DNA of 64,000 nucleotides, taken from contig JBCNJP010000025.1 of NCBI GenBank assembly GCA_039602395.1, forward strand, positions 57,200,555 to 57,264,554. The letters run 5' to 3'. Each line of letters begins with the position of its first letter. The stretch's first letter is position 1. The notes below the pieces were generated by a model. The model was not told the origin of the DNA. It saw nothing but the letters and a program-made list of their open reading frames with translations, and did no database searches. Of this stretch, positions 1 through 10,553 are shown piece by piece. The stretch is from Deinandra increscens subsp. villosa. Lineage: Eukaryota > Streptophyta > Magnoliopsida > Asterales > Asteraceae. A program made the translations under genes and the position numbers.

Positions 1-924
1 TAAAAAAGCTTAAATGGCAGAATGAAACAAATATTTATAGACATAGCAGCCATCGAATGAACACTCACCAAATGAGCTTATTCGGTGCTCATTCGGTGGA
101 TTTCATTCTCCAATACAAAATACAAATACACATATACTAAAATTATTGCACTACAACCTCTAGCAAACTGGCACATACGTATATTGCATCAACATAAAGC
201 TCCAACACTAATACTTCGATAAATATGTTCCAAGTGAGACTTGATTTAGGATTTCATAGACTACTAATTTTAAATTCCGAAATAGGGTTTATTAAAAGTA
301 AGTTTTAATATGTGATCCTTTGATAGAAACGAGAACCCTATCATCAATCGCGACATGCATTTTAAATAACCTATTATTTAAAATATCTAAGTTGTCTCGA
401 TGTGAATAAACAAATATATGTGTGTGTTATCGGCCATTATATATATTGATCTTGCTAGAGCCTGTTAAGCAAGATCAATGGCTGAAAATTAAACAACAAC
501 CACATGGATGAACTTCTTATGCATCCTGCCATTTTTGTTTAGCTCCCACTGATCTCGAGATGCCCATTGACTCTAGTTTGGTCTTCGGGTCTTCTAGTTA
601 CTAAAAATAAAAACTTTTCTAAAATGGAAACCCTAATTCTAAATTTGCAATTTTGAACCCAAAAACAGTGGGTCATACCAAAACCCTAATTCTATTACAA
701 TTGACGGCCAACATTTGGGCTAAACTCACAAATCAAACAAAACATGTCAAAAAAACAAAATTAAACGAGGGGTCGGGCCGATAAACACAAAATACATAAC
801 TACAAAACTTTGCAATCAAACAAAAAACTCTAATTCGTGATTTAGATATAAGCCAAATTCACAAACCATCAGTTCAAAAAAGACCGGTTAAGATTCGCGT
901 GCAGTAATCGAGGCTCTAATAACA
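1..924 (-). other. AT-rich segment, possibly the interior of a truncated minus-strand LTR element
   Basis: No gene is visible. A strong hairpin lies at 433-482. At 542-554 the sequence gctcccactgatc resembles purine-tract complements repeated inside element E1 (12310 and 12356). At 912-924 the complement reads TGTTATTAGAGCC, which differs at two positions from the usual PBS TGGTATCAGAGCC. Together these suggest a decayed internal region lying to the left of the LTR-like block that follows, but the case rests on short motifs only. Confidence 0.3.
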
Positions 925-1861
925 CAGTCAGGTTTTATAGAGGTATCCAGGATACCTTCAAAATTTGGATTTACTAAAACGGTGTAAACATATTCAAAAT
1001 CAGTTATGCAATAGAAATTAATAAACTTGCAGATAACGTAAAACAGTAACGGGATCAGATTACCATACACACGCAAATACTGATTAAATATAATCATCTA
1101 AAAGCATGTTTCAGATATACCTGAGCAGTATCCTAACAACTGCTGAAGACATCGGGATTCAATACACTCGTGCTAGTAAACAGAATGCATGACTCCATAG
1201 GTGGTGTCGGGGAGGCAACCAAAACTTTCTGTCCTAGCGTGTCACGATGGTGACACAGGTGCGTCGCGTGGCGTGACGGGTAACATCGACCCATACATCA
1301 GCCAGACATCATCATGTTTCGCGACGCCCTGTGTAGGGCCACCGCGTGTCGGGAGGCGGCTAGAGTTGCGAAACCCAAAAGCGATCACGACTGTTAACAG
1401 CGGCGGCGAGTTCTTTAGCGGCAGCGGCAATGGTGGTGGAGGCGGAAATACCTGCGACTGGGCTGCCGGCAAAGACTTTTCGGTTCATAGAACTTAAGGT
1501 GCTACGGAGGCGGTTATGGGATCTCGATCGAAAGACAGCGACATCAAGACGGTGGCGGGATGCGGTGGCCGACATCAGGGTACAGCCTGATAGAGGGGAG
1601 GGGCCGGTCGACAAAGGCGAGAGAGAGAGGAGGCTAGGGTTTATGACTTTTGATCAATCCCTAAACTCGAACAGTTAAGGTTTATTTATAAGTACCTAAC
1701 GAGTCCCTACTTCCAATCAGATATGCCTAATCGTATTAGACTCAATTGAAAATTCGATCCCACGGAATTAGTTAATTAATCTAATTAATTAGTGTAACTC
1801 TTACGGGGCAAAACCAGGTTGGTGACGTTAATTAGTCGGGTCCCACATACTATATCCAACA
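925..1861 (-). mobile_element. LTR-like segment, minus strand (copia-type)
   Basis: Read on the minus strand it begins TGTTGGATATAG at 1861 and has a TATAAATA box near 1690. A leader with the plant-typical AAACCCTAG follows, and then a G+C-rich stretch (1201-1640) whose short ORFs I do not recognise. It would end beside the PBS-like sequence at 912-924. A rival reading is a solo LTR spanning 421-1861, because TG at 421 and CA at 1861 are flanked by the same 5 bases, ATATG (416-420 and 1862-1866). I cannot choose between the two. Confidence 0.4.
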
Positions 1862-2534
1862 ATATGTAATGAAGATGGAATCTGTTCCATTGCTTCGTGC
1901 AAGAAAGGTGTTTCTTATCCAAGTGTAACAAATTTAGTATGTTATTTCGTGGTCTAAAAGGTATAGTTGTGTCTGTTTAGCAAATGTTTTTGTGTTGAGT
2001 TGGTGGTGTAATAAATATAGTCTTGTAGCATGGATTTATTTGATTTCTATTTTTAATCCCAACGAATTTAATAAGGGAGTTTCCGGTATGATGGGTACAG
2101 TCATGTAACATAATTTTTAGGTCGTATGCTCGATACTTTAAGTGTTGGGTCATTATGTGTTTTGTATTTTTCGCTTTCTTTACGTGGCGCAATAGTAATG
2201 TAACTGTTTTTTGTGACCGTGATATCCTCGCAGCAACATGCGGGTAGAAAATCTGGTTGTCTTTTATATATATAACACTAAACGAAGTGGGTGTGAGGTA
2301 GGCCAATACGCCCCATAGTGCCGGACACACTGTCTCTCGGGAAGCTATGGGGTAAAATTCCTTCTAGGCATGATGCTGATGGTGCCTCCCCTCCTCGCCT
2401 CCAACTTTTCTGAAATTTGATTAGCCCATGATATTTTAAGAGATTTAAAAAAAATTAATAATGAGAGAGGGGCTATAGAAAATTATGACTACACACTTCA
2501 CGAGAATTATAACTGAATGTATCACATAATGCCC
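1862..2534. other. Intergenic, no recognisable feature
   Basis: AT-rich sequence with scattered stops in all frames. The 117-codon minus ORF at 1977-2330 has no protein-like composition or recognisable motif. Nothing else is seen. Confidence 0.5.
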
Positions 2535-2537
2535 TTA

Positions 2538-3254
2538 GGCTATGTGTAGTCATCAAGCCCCACCATGGGGCATTATATGCCATGTGACGATGACATGGCA
2601 TAGGGGGGTTATAACATCTCAAGTGTGTAGCCATAAAGCCCCACTAATCATTACCTAATCACATTTATTTATTTTTTTTAGTCAACTAATAAAACAAAAT
2701 AAATTATAAAATTTTAAAACTTCAATTAAAATAAAAAGCATACTAGTGAAACAAATAACATGACATAAAAAAAACCGACACATACGGTTGTAAATGTTAG
2801 AAAAAATCTTGCATTTTTTGTTGATATCGGTCCATTTACCCGATATGGAGTCGGGTTGGCGGTATGGCTCGTTGTGCAAAGGGATTAAACCCCATGCCTT
2901 GCGGGAAGTTGGAAGGGCGAGTTTGATGATGAACCTCGACCTTGTATTTTTTTAGATAAAAATTGATGAAGAATAGAAGAAGAAGAGAGTGTGATAGAAG
3001 AAGTGGTGTAAAAAAAGTGAGGGGGTTGAACTCTTTTTATAGCAATTTAAATATAACATTTAAATTAAAAAAAAAATTAAATGCCAACGGATATATCTAA
3101 CGGCTAGTTTTGGAAAAGTCAAGGGGGGAGGGGCGCCACCTACATCACGCTCACGGAGGGGAGAAGGCAACATGACGTCCGGGGGGTGCCCAGGGCGCTA
3201 TGTGGGGCGCCATGGTGGGTGTTTTTGGGCTATAATGTCCGATTACATATAGCC
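2538..3254 (-). mobile_element. Non-autonomous PIF/Harbinger-type element
   Basis: The ends are imperfect inverted repeats: GGCTATGTGTAGTC at 2538-2551 and, on the other strand, GGCTATATGTAATC at 3241-3254 (12 of 14 match). Both sides are flanked by the trinucleotide TTA (2535-2537 and 3255-3257), the target-site duplication preferred by PIF/Harbinger transposases. The 717-bp body has a promoter-like CTATAAAAAG on the minus strand near 3035 and a fragment of the family's Myb-like second protein. No transposase is present, so movement would need enzyme in trans. Confidence 0.65.
2781..2905 (-). pseudogene. Fragment of Harbinger Myb/SANT-like accessory protein
   Basis: The minus-strand frame reads RQPDSISGKWTDINKKCKIF (residues 7-26 of the piece starting at 2879). 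This matches my memory of the plant PIF/Pong ORF1 signature (DSI.GKW..IN.K...F...Y), often annotated as glutathione S-transferase T3-like or NAM-associated. Just upstream, in another frame, GMGFNPFAQ near 2880-2905 resembles the start of the same protein. The two pieces therefore seem joined by an internal deletion that removed the middle of the DNA-binding domain. In the autonomous element the protein binds DNA and helps the DDE transposase. Here it cannot be functional. Confidence 0.5.
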
Positions 3255-3257
3255 TTA

Positions 3258-4553
3258 GAAAGATTATAATTACACGTAGACTAACGTTAATGTGAAAAAG
3301 AAAGCGATTGTTAATTATTTGGTAGGATTATTTGGGTTGTAGAATGATAGTTTCTATAACCGGTCAAAAAGAAAAAAAAATTAGAGTTGTCGGGGGTTGT
3401 TTGGTTTCCATGTGGCCAAGATGTTAAGGACCAATACCCAAATTACTCATTACTTTTTGATATATATATTTAAATGTAAACTTTATTTTGGGTGTTTAAT
3501 ATAATTATATATTGTATCTCAAAAAAAAAATTAATTATTAACCTAAAAAAAAAAATTTAAAAAGAAAATATTTAATTTAAAATAATAACTTTGTGGTAAA
3601 CTATTATTTCATATGATAGCCGTAACGTGGTATGTTAATATATTTTATTTAAACGTAACATATTTAGCATATGAGTTGGTCGTGTAGTGTGTAAAGTCAT
3701 GTAAAAGTACTTACGTACTCTTTTTGTAATCCCTTTTCTTTACGATGCATTATAGAAGTACAACCACTTTGTATACGCACGTTATTTCGATGACAAATTG
3801 ACAATGCACACATTATAAATCTAATTTAATTTAAAATGCTAAGTTTAACCATTATCGTTTATATAAAGGAGATGGTTAATAAGATATTGTCATGATTAAT
3901 GGAGTCTATATAAATTTGTCAATAAATAATCACCCAAACTTGAAAGAACATGATTAAAAAAGGGTAGGAGGATTGAAAAGGAACTTAAAGCACTAGAATG
4001 TGTTTGAATTAGGACCATTAATCTTGAAAGTGTGAGGGGTAGGTTTAGCAACCATTGATTGGGAAATAACATATTTATTTATTCCTAAAGCACCTATGGA
4101 TATGATGTCATAATACTCATAATGATGTAATATATATTGGGCTATTGAAGCAAATATGGGATATAGACGATCCGTCTCTTGTTGGTCTAGGAATTTGTCG
4201 TTTATCGGTGACTCAAGGGTAATTAAAGTGAAGCTAGAGCTTTAAGTGTTCATCTAAATAAGATCCTTACTTTAACTTTTTAATTTATTTTGGTAACTCT
4301 TAAGCCCGGAGAAAGAATTGAACCGTTCTCTTTTTCTTGTTGAGACCATATCAATATCAATAGTTAGGACTTAGGAGTGATCTCCATATGGCGGCTATTT
4401 CTAGTTGATAACTCTACGATTCGTTTTGAGTTTCCGAGCCCAATAATTCGATCCCTTTCTCTTTCTCAATGACGTAAGTTTCTATAAGCTTGAAACATCA
4501 TGGTTAGCCCCGTTACGTGTGACTTTCGTGACGTATTTCGAGGTTGTTCTTCG
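3258..4553. other. Intergenic, no recognisable feature
   Basis: Strongly AT-rich DNA with A and T runs (for example 3520-3570). No ORF, tRNA or paired repeats were recognised. Confidence 0.5.
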
Positions 4554-4569
4554 TGGATGGAGTACCCAG

Positions 4570-4631
4570 TTTTTTTTTTTTGAACAGCGGAAATTTTATT
4601 AAAAAAAACTAGCAAGGCGCTAGAAAAAAGA
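4570..4631 (-). mobile_element. Severely 5'-truncated LINE (62 bp)
   Basis: A 62-bp insert opens with a T run (4570-4581) and is bounded by identical 16-bp copies of TGGATGGAGTACCCAG (4554-4569 and 4632-4647). On the minus strand it ends AATAAAATTTCCGCTGTTCA followed by poly(A). Poly(A), a long target-site duplication and extreme 5' truncation are hallmarks of target-primed reverse transcription. The same terminal motif occurs in the insert at 6517. Confidence 0.75.
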
Positions 4632-4647
4632 TGGATGGAGTACCCAG

Positions 4648-6492
4648 TACCCACCCTTCCATTGTTCCAACAAATCTTTAGTTAGGTGGGAACTAGGATT
4701 CAGTGAAGGGTTATTTCATCTCCTTAAGAGAACCCATTTGTCACTACGTACTCTCTAAAGAATGTAGTCTAGTCTATTTATTTATTATTGTCATTTTGAA
4801 TTTTTTTTTAATTTTTTTATTTTTTTTTTACTTTTTTTTACAATAGGGTTGTGGGACTACATCAAATGCACATACTAGTATTGTTGATTAGTCGAAGCTT
4901 ATTTTAAGAGGATTTGGGGCCATCCGGTTTGATCTTCAACTTAAATATGACGAACATTACCTATATATGATTGTGAAGGTCAAAGAATGAACATGTTAGC
5001 TTGCTTGCTAGCATGTTGACCTTTTTATTTTCTTTTTATATTATGTTTAGCAAATTAGTTCACATATGTAAAGTTGGTTCAATGGCAAGTAATTGAGTTT
5101 GTAAATGAGGGGCGTGGGTTTTAAACATTGGAACTCCTTTTGCCCAATTTTTTTGTTTATTTTGATAATTTGTATTAATATATAATTTACTTTCTTAATA
5201 TAAGTTAATTATAAGTATATTTTTGTTCGTAACTTATTCCTTTACGGAGTGTTAGGTACAGTATAAGGATTTGTAGACACTTTTTTTAACTTTTATCTTG
5301 ATTTTCATTAATATTTTCTTTCTGTAAATATATACAGGTTTTCTCTAACCTGGTTATCAAACTTTACGTTTCGCAAGTGTTTCCAAAAAAAGATTTTGTT
5401 TTGTTTTATAATATAGATGTTATAGTTAACTATCTCATACTCTCAACGTTCTTATAGGTAAACCGGTTAAAAATAAGAAAGACTTATTGACAATGACTGT
5501 ATTAGCCTGTAGAAACTATGTTCTCTTTCTCAAACTTAACCCTCTATAAATCAGAAAACAGCCTAATACAAACTTGCAATTTTGGCTTGTACCTCATGAG
5601 CAAATTGACCTTAGAAATGATTCTTGTGTTAGGTTATATAAAGTAATAAATCTGGACACAGGATGCTACGAAACTCTAACAACGGCCGCCACAAACGCGC
5701 GGCCGACTCTACCCTATTTAGCTTTAAAGGTAAGTGAGTTTGTTAGGAAAATATGATTTTCAGAAATAAGAGAAAATGATTTTTTTTACTTCATACAAGA
5801 ATCAAAGTCTGGATCGACCAAATCGATAAAAAGAACACATAACAATTCAAGTCCGAATCAGTTAAACAAATACACATAATGGTGAATTACTCTCACACTT
5901 TTGTTATACTCACAAAACCGCCTAAAAACTTAATACCATTTACTTAACCCTAACTCGGTTTATATAGGAGGAAACTACTTGTTATCCAAGGCAACATAAA
6001 ATAGAAAATAAATAAGAGACCTATTCTATTTTGATATTTACTAAACATTAACTTACTCGCTAAGATTCGTCCTTCCACATTAGCTCGTGATTGGTTATGG
6101 AACTAAGTCTAACAAAGAATATTTATTTGTATATAAAGTTAATATACTTATTTTTTTTTCTAGATTTGTGTTCTATTATGTGAGAGTTTCACAACGTACC
6201 AATTCACATTTTAAATTAAACTAATTAACGAGACATTAATGCTTAAAGATGTGTGTCTAGACACCTTATCTCGCTGGAATTTGACACCGATGTACAAATT
6301 TGTTGCTTATGACCAAATTTGTCACGTACAACTTTGGTGTTAGATCGCAAAATTTAAATTTTATACCAATGTACAAGTGTGGTGCTAATTTTGAAATTGG
6401 CCTCAATATACAAGTTTGGTTGTGATGTCCAGAACTAATGTCATCCGGTTTCTTTTTGTTACCATATTAGTTGTAATTGTATTGTATTTACT
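4648..6492. other. Intergenic, no recognisable feature
   Basis: AT-rich with long T tracts near 4800-4840. The 60-codon plus ORF at 5574-5756 has no recognisable domain and is judged chance. Confidence 0.5.
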
Positions 6493-6516
6493 AAATTTCA
6501 ATTATTCCTATATTTT

Positions 6517-6568
6517 TTGAACAGCAACATTTATTAAAACACAAATTGTAGGTTAGAAAAACCTAACC
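6517..6568 (-). mobile_element. Severely 5'-truncated LINE (52 bp)
   Basis: The insert is flanked by a perfect 24-bp duplication (6493-6516 and 6569-6592, beginning AAATTTCAATTATTCC). On the minus strand it ends AATAAATGTTGCTGTTCAA plus A residues, the same 3' end as the insert at 4570. Its 5' part is the short palindrome GGTTAGGTTTTTCTAACC. Confidence 0.75.
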
Positions 6569-6622
6569 AAATTTCAATTATTCCTATATTTTAATCCAAG
6601 TTAATGCTAGCTTTTTATTTAT

Positions 6623-6845
6623 CAATGATCTCTAGCCCCAATTTGTTTAGGGAGGTACCCAAAGACATTATAGTGAAGAGGTCTTGGGTTTAAGTCTCAC
6701 TTGTAACAAAAAATAAATAAACAAGCGTTACAGGTCAAGCCAATGGGTTTTCTCACCTATAGTGAGTTTCCTCCTGTTGAGATTGGAGATGAGTGGGTGG
6801 ATAGTGTAATGTACATCAGCGACCCAAATTTGCCATTCAAAAAAA
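6623..6845 (+). mobile_element. tRNA-derived SINE
   Basis: A 223-bp insert ends in a run of A and is bounded by a 20-bp duplication (6603-6622 and 6846-6865, AATGCTAGCTTTTTATTTAT). About 90 bases in, GGGTTTAAGTCTCA resembles a Pol III B box (GGTTCRANNCC). A weak A-box candidate lies near the start. Poly(A), long TSD and the internal promoter-like block fit a plant SINE. It sits eleven bases beyond the TSD of the LINE insert at 6517. Confidence 0.65.
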
Positions 6846-6865
6846 AATGCTAGCTTTTTATTTAT

Positions 6866-7255
6866 GTACATGAATGACTTTCTATAATCTACTACCTAAG
6901 TAATAATTACAAAAGTAAACGCTTGTCACCATCATATTTCATCTCATAGAAATTTTCCCATCCAAACATTCTCACCTAAGGCTGTTCAAAAAGCTCGCAG
7001 CTCGTGGCTCGCTCGAAGCTTGCTCGAAAAAAGCTCGTTTGAAATCGGCTCGTTCGTAAACGAGCCGAGCCGAGCTGGCTCGGTATGTAAATATAAAATT
7101 TGTGTGCAATAGTAGTATCTAGTATCTATATCTAGTATCTAGTCTAGTATATAATAAACAAAAATCATCAATGCCATATGTTATATCGACATCTATTCTT
7201 ATATAAAATATTCGCCTCTCTCTCATATTAACTACCAACCCATTTTATATAAGAA
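6866..7255. repeat. Inverted GCTCG/CGAGC repeats
   Basis: Between 6975 and 7082 the sequence alternates AGCTCG, GGCTCG and GCTCGTTCG with CGAGCC and CGAGCCGAGC, so it can fold on itself. Such G+C-rich self-complementary patches occur at the ends of some plant DNA transposons. I see no matching far end or target-site duplication, so the element cannot be delimited. Confidence 0.4.
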
Positions 7256-7531
7256 AAATTGGCCTATATTAATTCCAGTTATCATCTATTGGCCGATAAT
7301 AATCCAGTTATGGTTTTTTTCCTGCAATAATCTCAGCTATTAATATGTTGACCTGTATTGATCCGCCGTTAAGTTGTGACTTAAGGTGTTAAATTTTTGC
7401 TGACTGTGCAAGCCACGTAGGATCCTAGGTGGCATTGTATTTATAAAAACTTTTTTTTAATAGGGAAAAACCATAACTGAGATTATTATCAGTGAATAGA
7501 TGATAACTCGGCTTAATATAGGCCAAGTTTC
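7256..7531. mobile_element. MITE with long terminal inverted repeats
   Basis: The first and last ~67 bp are inverted copies with a few mismatches: TTGGCCTATATTAA, AGTTATCATCTATT and AGTTATGGTTTTT occur in the same order from each end. The centre holds a near-palindrome around GGATCC (CCACGTAGGATCCTAGGTGG, 7411-7430). No target-site duplication is clear, so the superfamily is undecided. The foldback layout suggests a Mutator-like MITE. Confidence 0.7.
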
Positions 7532-8896
7532 CTTTCTATAAAATCTTAATAATTTTAAATAATTAAATTATATAATTAAATATAAATATATAAATCTTCT
7601 TATTTTTTTAATAATTTTTTATAACTTAACAATATAATAAAAATTTTGTTATATATTATTTTAAAATATAATTTTCTAATTTTTAAATGTTCATTATTTG
7701 TTAATTGCATTTTTAAATATTTATTATCAAAGCCCAAGTTCTCGAAAATCACTAGAAAATTAGGTTTTTTCACTATTTTCACAGCATGAACTAAACCTTG
7801 TTTATTTTTCCAAGACTTTTAACAAAAAATATAATGTTTTACAACAAAATTCATGGTTTTGAGTTTGGAACATCAAGACTTAGATAGATGATCATATAAA
7901 TCGAACATAAACAAAACACAATGATATACACATGAAATGAAAAGGAAAATGATCCTCACCACGAATAATGAGGAGAAGGAAGTGAAGATGAGATGAAATC
8001 CACGTTTTGATCACTTGAAAGATGATGATTCTTGAATTAAGCCTCTTCAAGGATGATGATTTGTTTAATGTTTCTAGAGAGAGAGTGTGTGAGAGATGGT
8101 TGAGAGAGGAAGAGAGAGTGAGATGATAGGATCTAAGGTTCTTGACAAAAATGAAAGATGTGCATAAGTGTTAATTATATAGGTGTGTCAAATGAGTGTT
8201 AGGGTTAGTGATGGTGTTTGGTTACGAGTTTGGGGTGGGTTCTAGTTGGGTTTTTTGGTATGTGATCAAGAGAGACGAGAGGGAGGAGAAAGAGTGTTGA
8301 TGGTTTGGTGACTTGCTAGGTGATGGTTCAAGCAACATGTGAGTGGTTATGTAGCAAACATGTGGGTTTAGGGAGGTGATGTGGGGCTGGTTTCATGGAG
8401 AAAGTGAGAGAGGGTGATGATTGAGATAGAGAGGTTAATTTACTAGAATGCATAAGGTAAGGTGAAGGCAAGATGTCCTTGATAAGATTCTAGGGTATGG
8501 TGGTGAAGTGTGGAAGTTATGATAGTTAGAACTAGTTAGATGGTGGTGTTTTTGGTTGGAAGAAACTGATGGGAGTGATGAAGGTTCGAACCGGGTTCGA
8601 GCATGTAAAAGGTGGCGGTTCGATGGGTGGCATCAGGTCGGGTCCTCGCAAAGGTGACGGGTGTGAACGGACCATGCAAGGTGACGGGTGAGATCGAGAG
8701 GGTTGGGTGATCATGTTTAGAACAAGAAATAAACAGATCAAGAATAAATAAATAAACAATATTTGATGTTTCGAGGGATTTAAATAGATAAAATGGAAAT
8801 GTTTTAGATAAAACACGAGTAAAAGTGTTAACAAGACAATTAAATGAAAAGAATCGAGTTAAACGTTATAAGACATTTTAAACCAAACTGGGTGTA
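7532..8896. other. Intergenic, possible decayed LTR sequence
   Basis: No gene recognised. GA-rich stretches at 8075-8130 and G-rich sequence at 8530-8700 resemble leader regions of plant gypsy LTRs, but no boundaries were found. The 100-codon minus ORF at 8532-8834 has no recognisable motif. Confidence 0.35.
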
Positions 8897-10086
8897 TGTA
8901 ACATCCCGATTTTCTTATGTTTTGAGTGTTTTATTTCATTGATATTTTATTTTGGCTTTTTGGTTGAATGAGTGGGTTTAGTTATTAACCTGGGTTAACT
9001 AGAAAAAAACATTAGTTACTAAGTTAAATTTAGTGACCAATAGTTAAACAAGAAGAAGTTGGAGGATTATAAGTGTAAATTAGAAATTTAGTAAGAAATT
9101 ATAAGAGTTAAGTTCATGAGGGACCATAGCTGTAACTACGGGGATTAAAACAAGTCTGGGCTTTCCCCAAACTTGGTGATCGCGACCCGGGAAGGGGAGG
9201 AGGGTGGATGTACTAACAATCCGTCTTTTCAGGTCTATCCTAACTTAACTGAACTTAAACTATTATAAATGTTGTGTGAACATTTATATGTTGACTTTAG
9301 CAAATTAGGGTTTTGTATAACCGTCACTACACGAGCATGCACTTAAAGTCTAGGCGTTTGATATTCTATGATTTTATATAAATCATACGTTCTGATTTTA
9401 TGTGACGTATAATTATATATATGTACATTATATTCTATGATTTTATGTGACAATGCGTCACATAATTGTACGTAATATTTCTATTATTTTATGTGAGAAT
9501 ATATATACGTACCGTTATGATTTTATGTTCATTATTTTATATGAACTCAAAGTATATATTTATGAATTGTTATTCGTGATTTTATGTGAACAAAACAAGG
9601 TTCATATTTTTATAAACGTTTCATGTTAAATATGTTATGACAAACACACGTTTTAGTCATCCTTTATGTTTCTTCGTTAACCCCGTTGGCCTCGTTAACT
9701 TTTCCTAAACTTGGAGGGACCAATCTTGCAATTTTAGAAACCTATTTCTATTTGATTAAACCTGGAGGACTACTTTTATATTTACCCAAACTTAACCACT
9801 CTTAGTGTAACTATTGGAGGGACCTTTCATGCCATTGTTGCAAAGACAACTTGAAGACCTTTCATGACCATCAGCGACAGTACCCATCTCCAATTCAATT
9901 TCCGATTAAATGCGGTTGTCTGTTAAGAACTGGATTCGTTGATTAGCCACTTGAACCAACACAAGCTTTTCTATTCCAATCTTTTCACAAAAAAAAGAAG
10001 AAGAAAACGGAGATTTCAACACTCTCATTCCTCTCGATCTCCGACTAACCACCAAACGGAAATCCGGCCACCGCACTTGTTCCCAA

Positions 10087-10540
10087 TGTTGATCGAATCC
10101 TGAATCGTTATTACAATAAACAGATAAACAAGTATGTAAAGGTTACATGTTGTCATCTGGTTGAGATCAGCAGCAGTTAGGTTGTCCATCCTGTAAGTAG
10201 CCTTGGTTCCCCTTTAGGGTGTATGCTAATGATGGGATTAAGAATCGTAAAGGGTTTACGATTTTAGAGAGAGAGATAGAGCAGAGAGAGAGGTCGAAAA
10301 TATGAGTAGGTGATTAACTTCTAATCTCTCCAATAAGGCCTTATATATACACCCAAGGGGAAACCCTAGTCTATCTATTAAGGGCAATTACGTCCATCAA
10401 ATAATGCCAGATAGGGTTAAATAGGTAATTGATTATTCAAGATAAATGATTAAATGACATAATATAATATATATTATTATTATATACATATATACGAAAA
10501 CATATATATATATATTAAGTAATATATATTACGTCTAACA
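10087..10540 (-). repeat. E1 left (3') LTR
   Basis: 454 bp. On the minus strand it starts TGTTAGACG. A TATATATAAGG promoter box lies near 10340-10355, followed by an AG-rich leader. It nearly matches the right copy. Confidence 0.9.
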
Positions 10541-10553
10541 TTCTCCCACTTGG
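10541..10553 (-). other. E1 polypurine tract
   Basis: The minus strand reads CCAAGTGGGAGAA directly before the LTR start TGTTAGACG. This is the position expected for the plus-strand primer of reverse transcription. Confidence 0.75.

Noticed and set aside
1201..1678. Overlapping ORFs in a G+C-rich stretch as a possible host gene
   Set aside because: No frame shows a domain or codon bias, and the stretch follows an LTR-type TATA box and leader.
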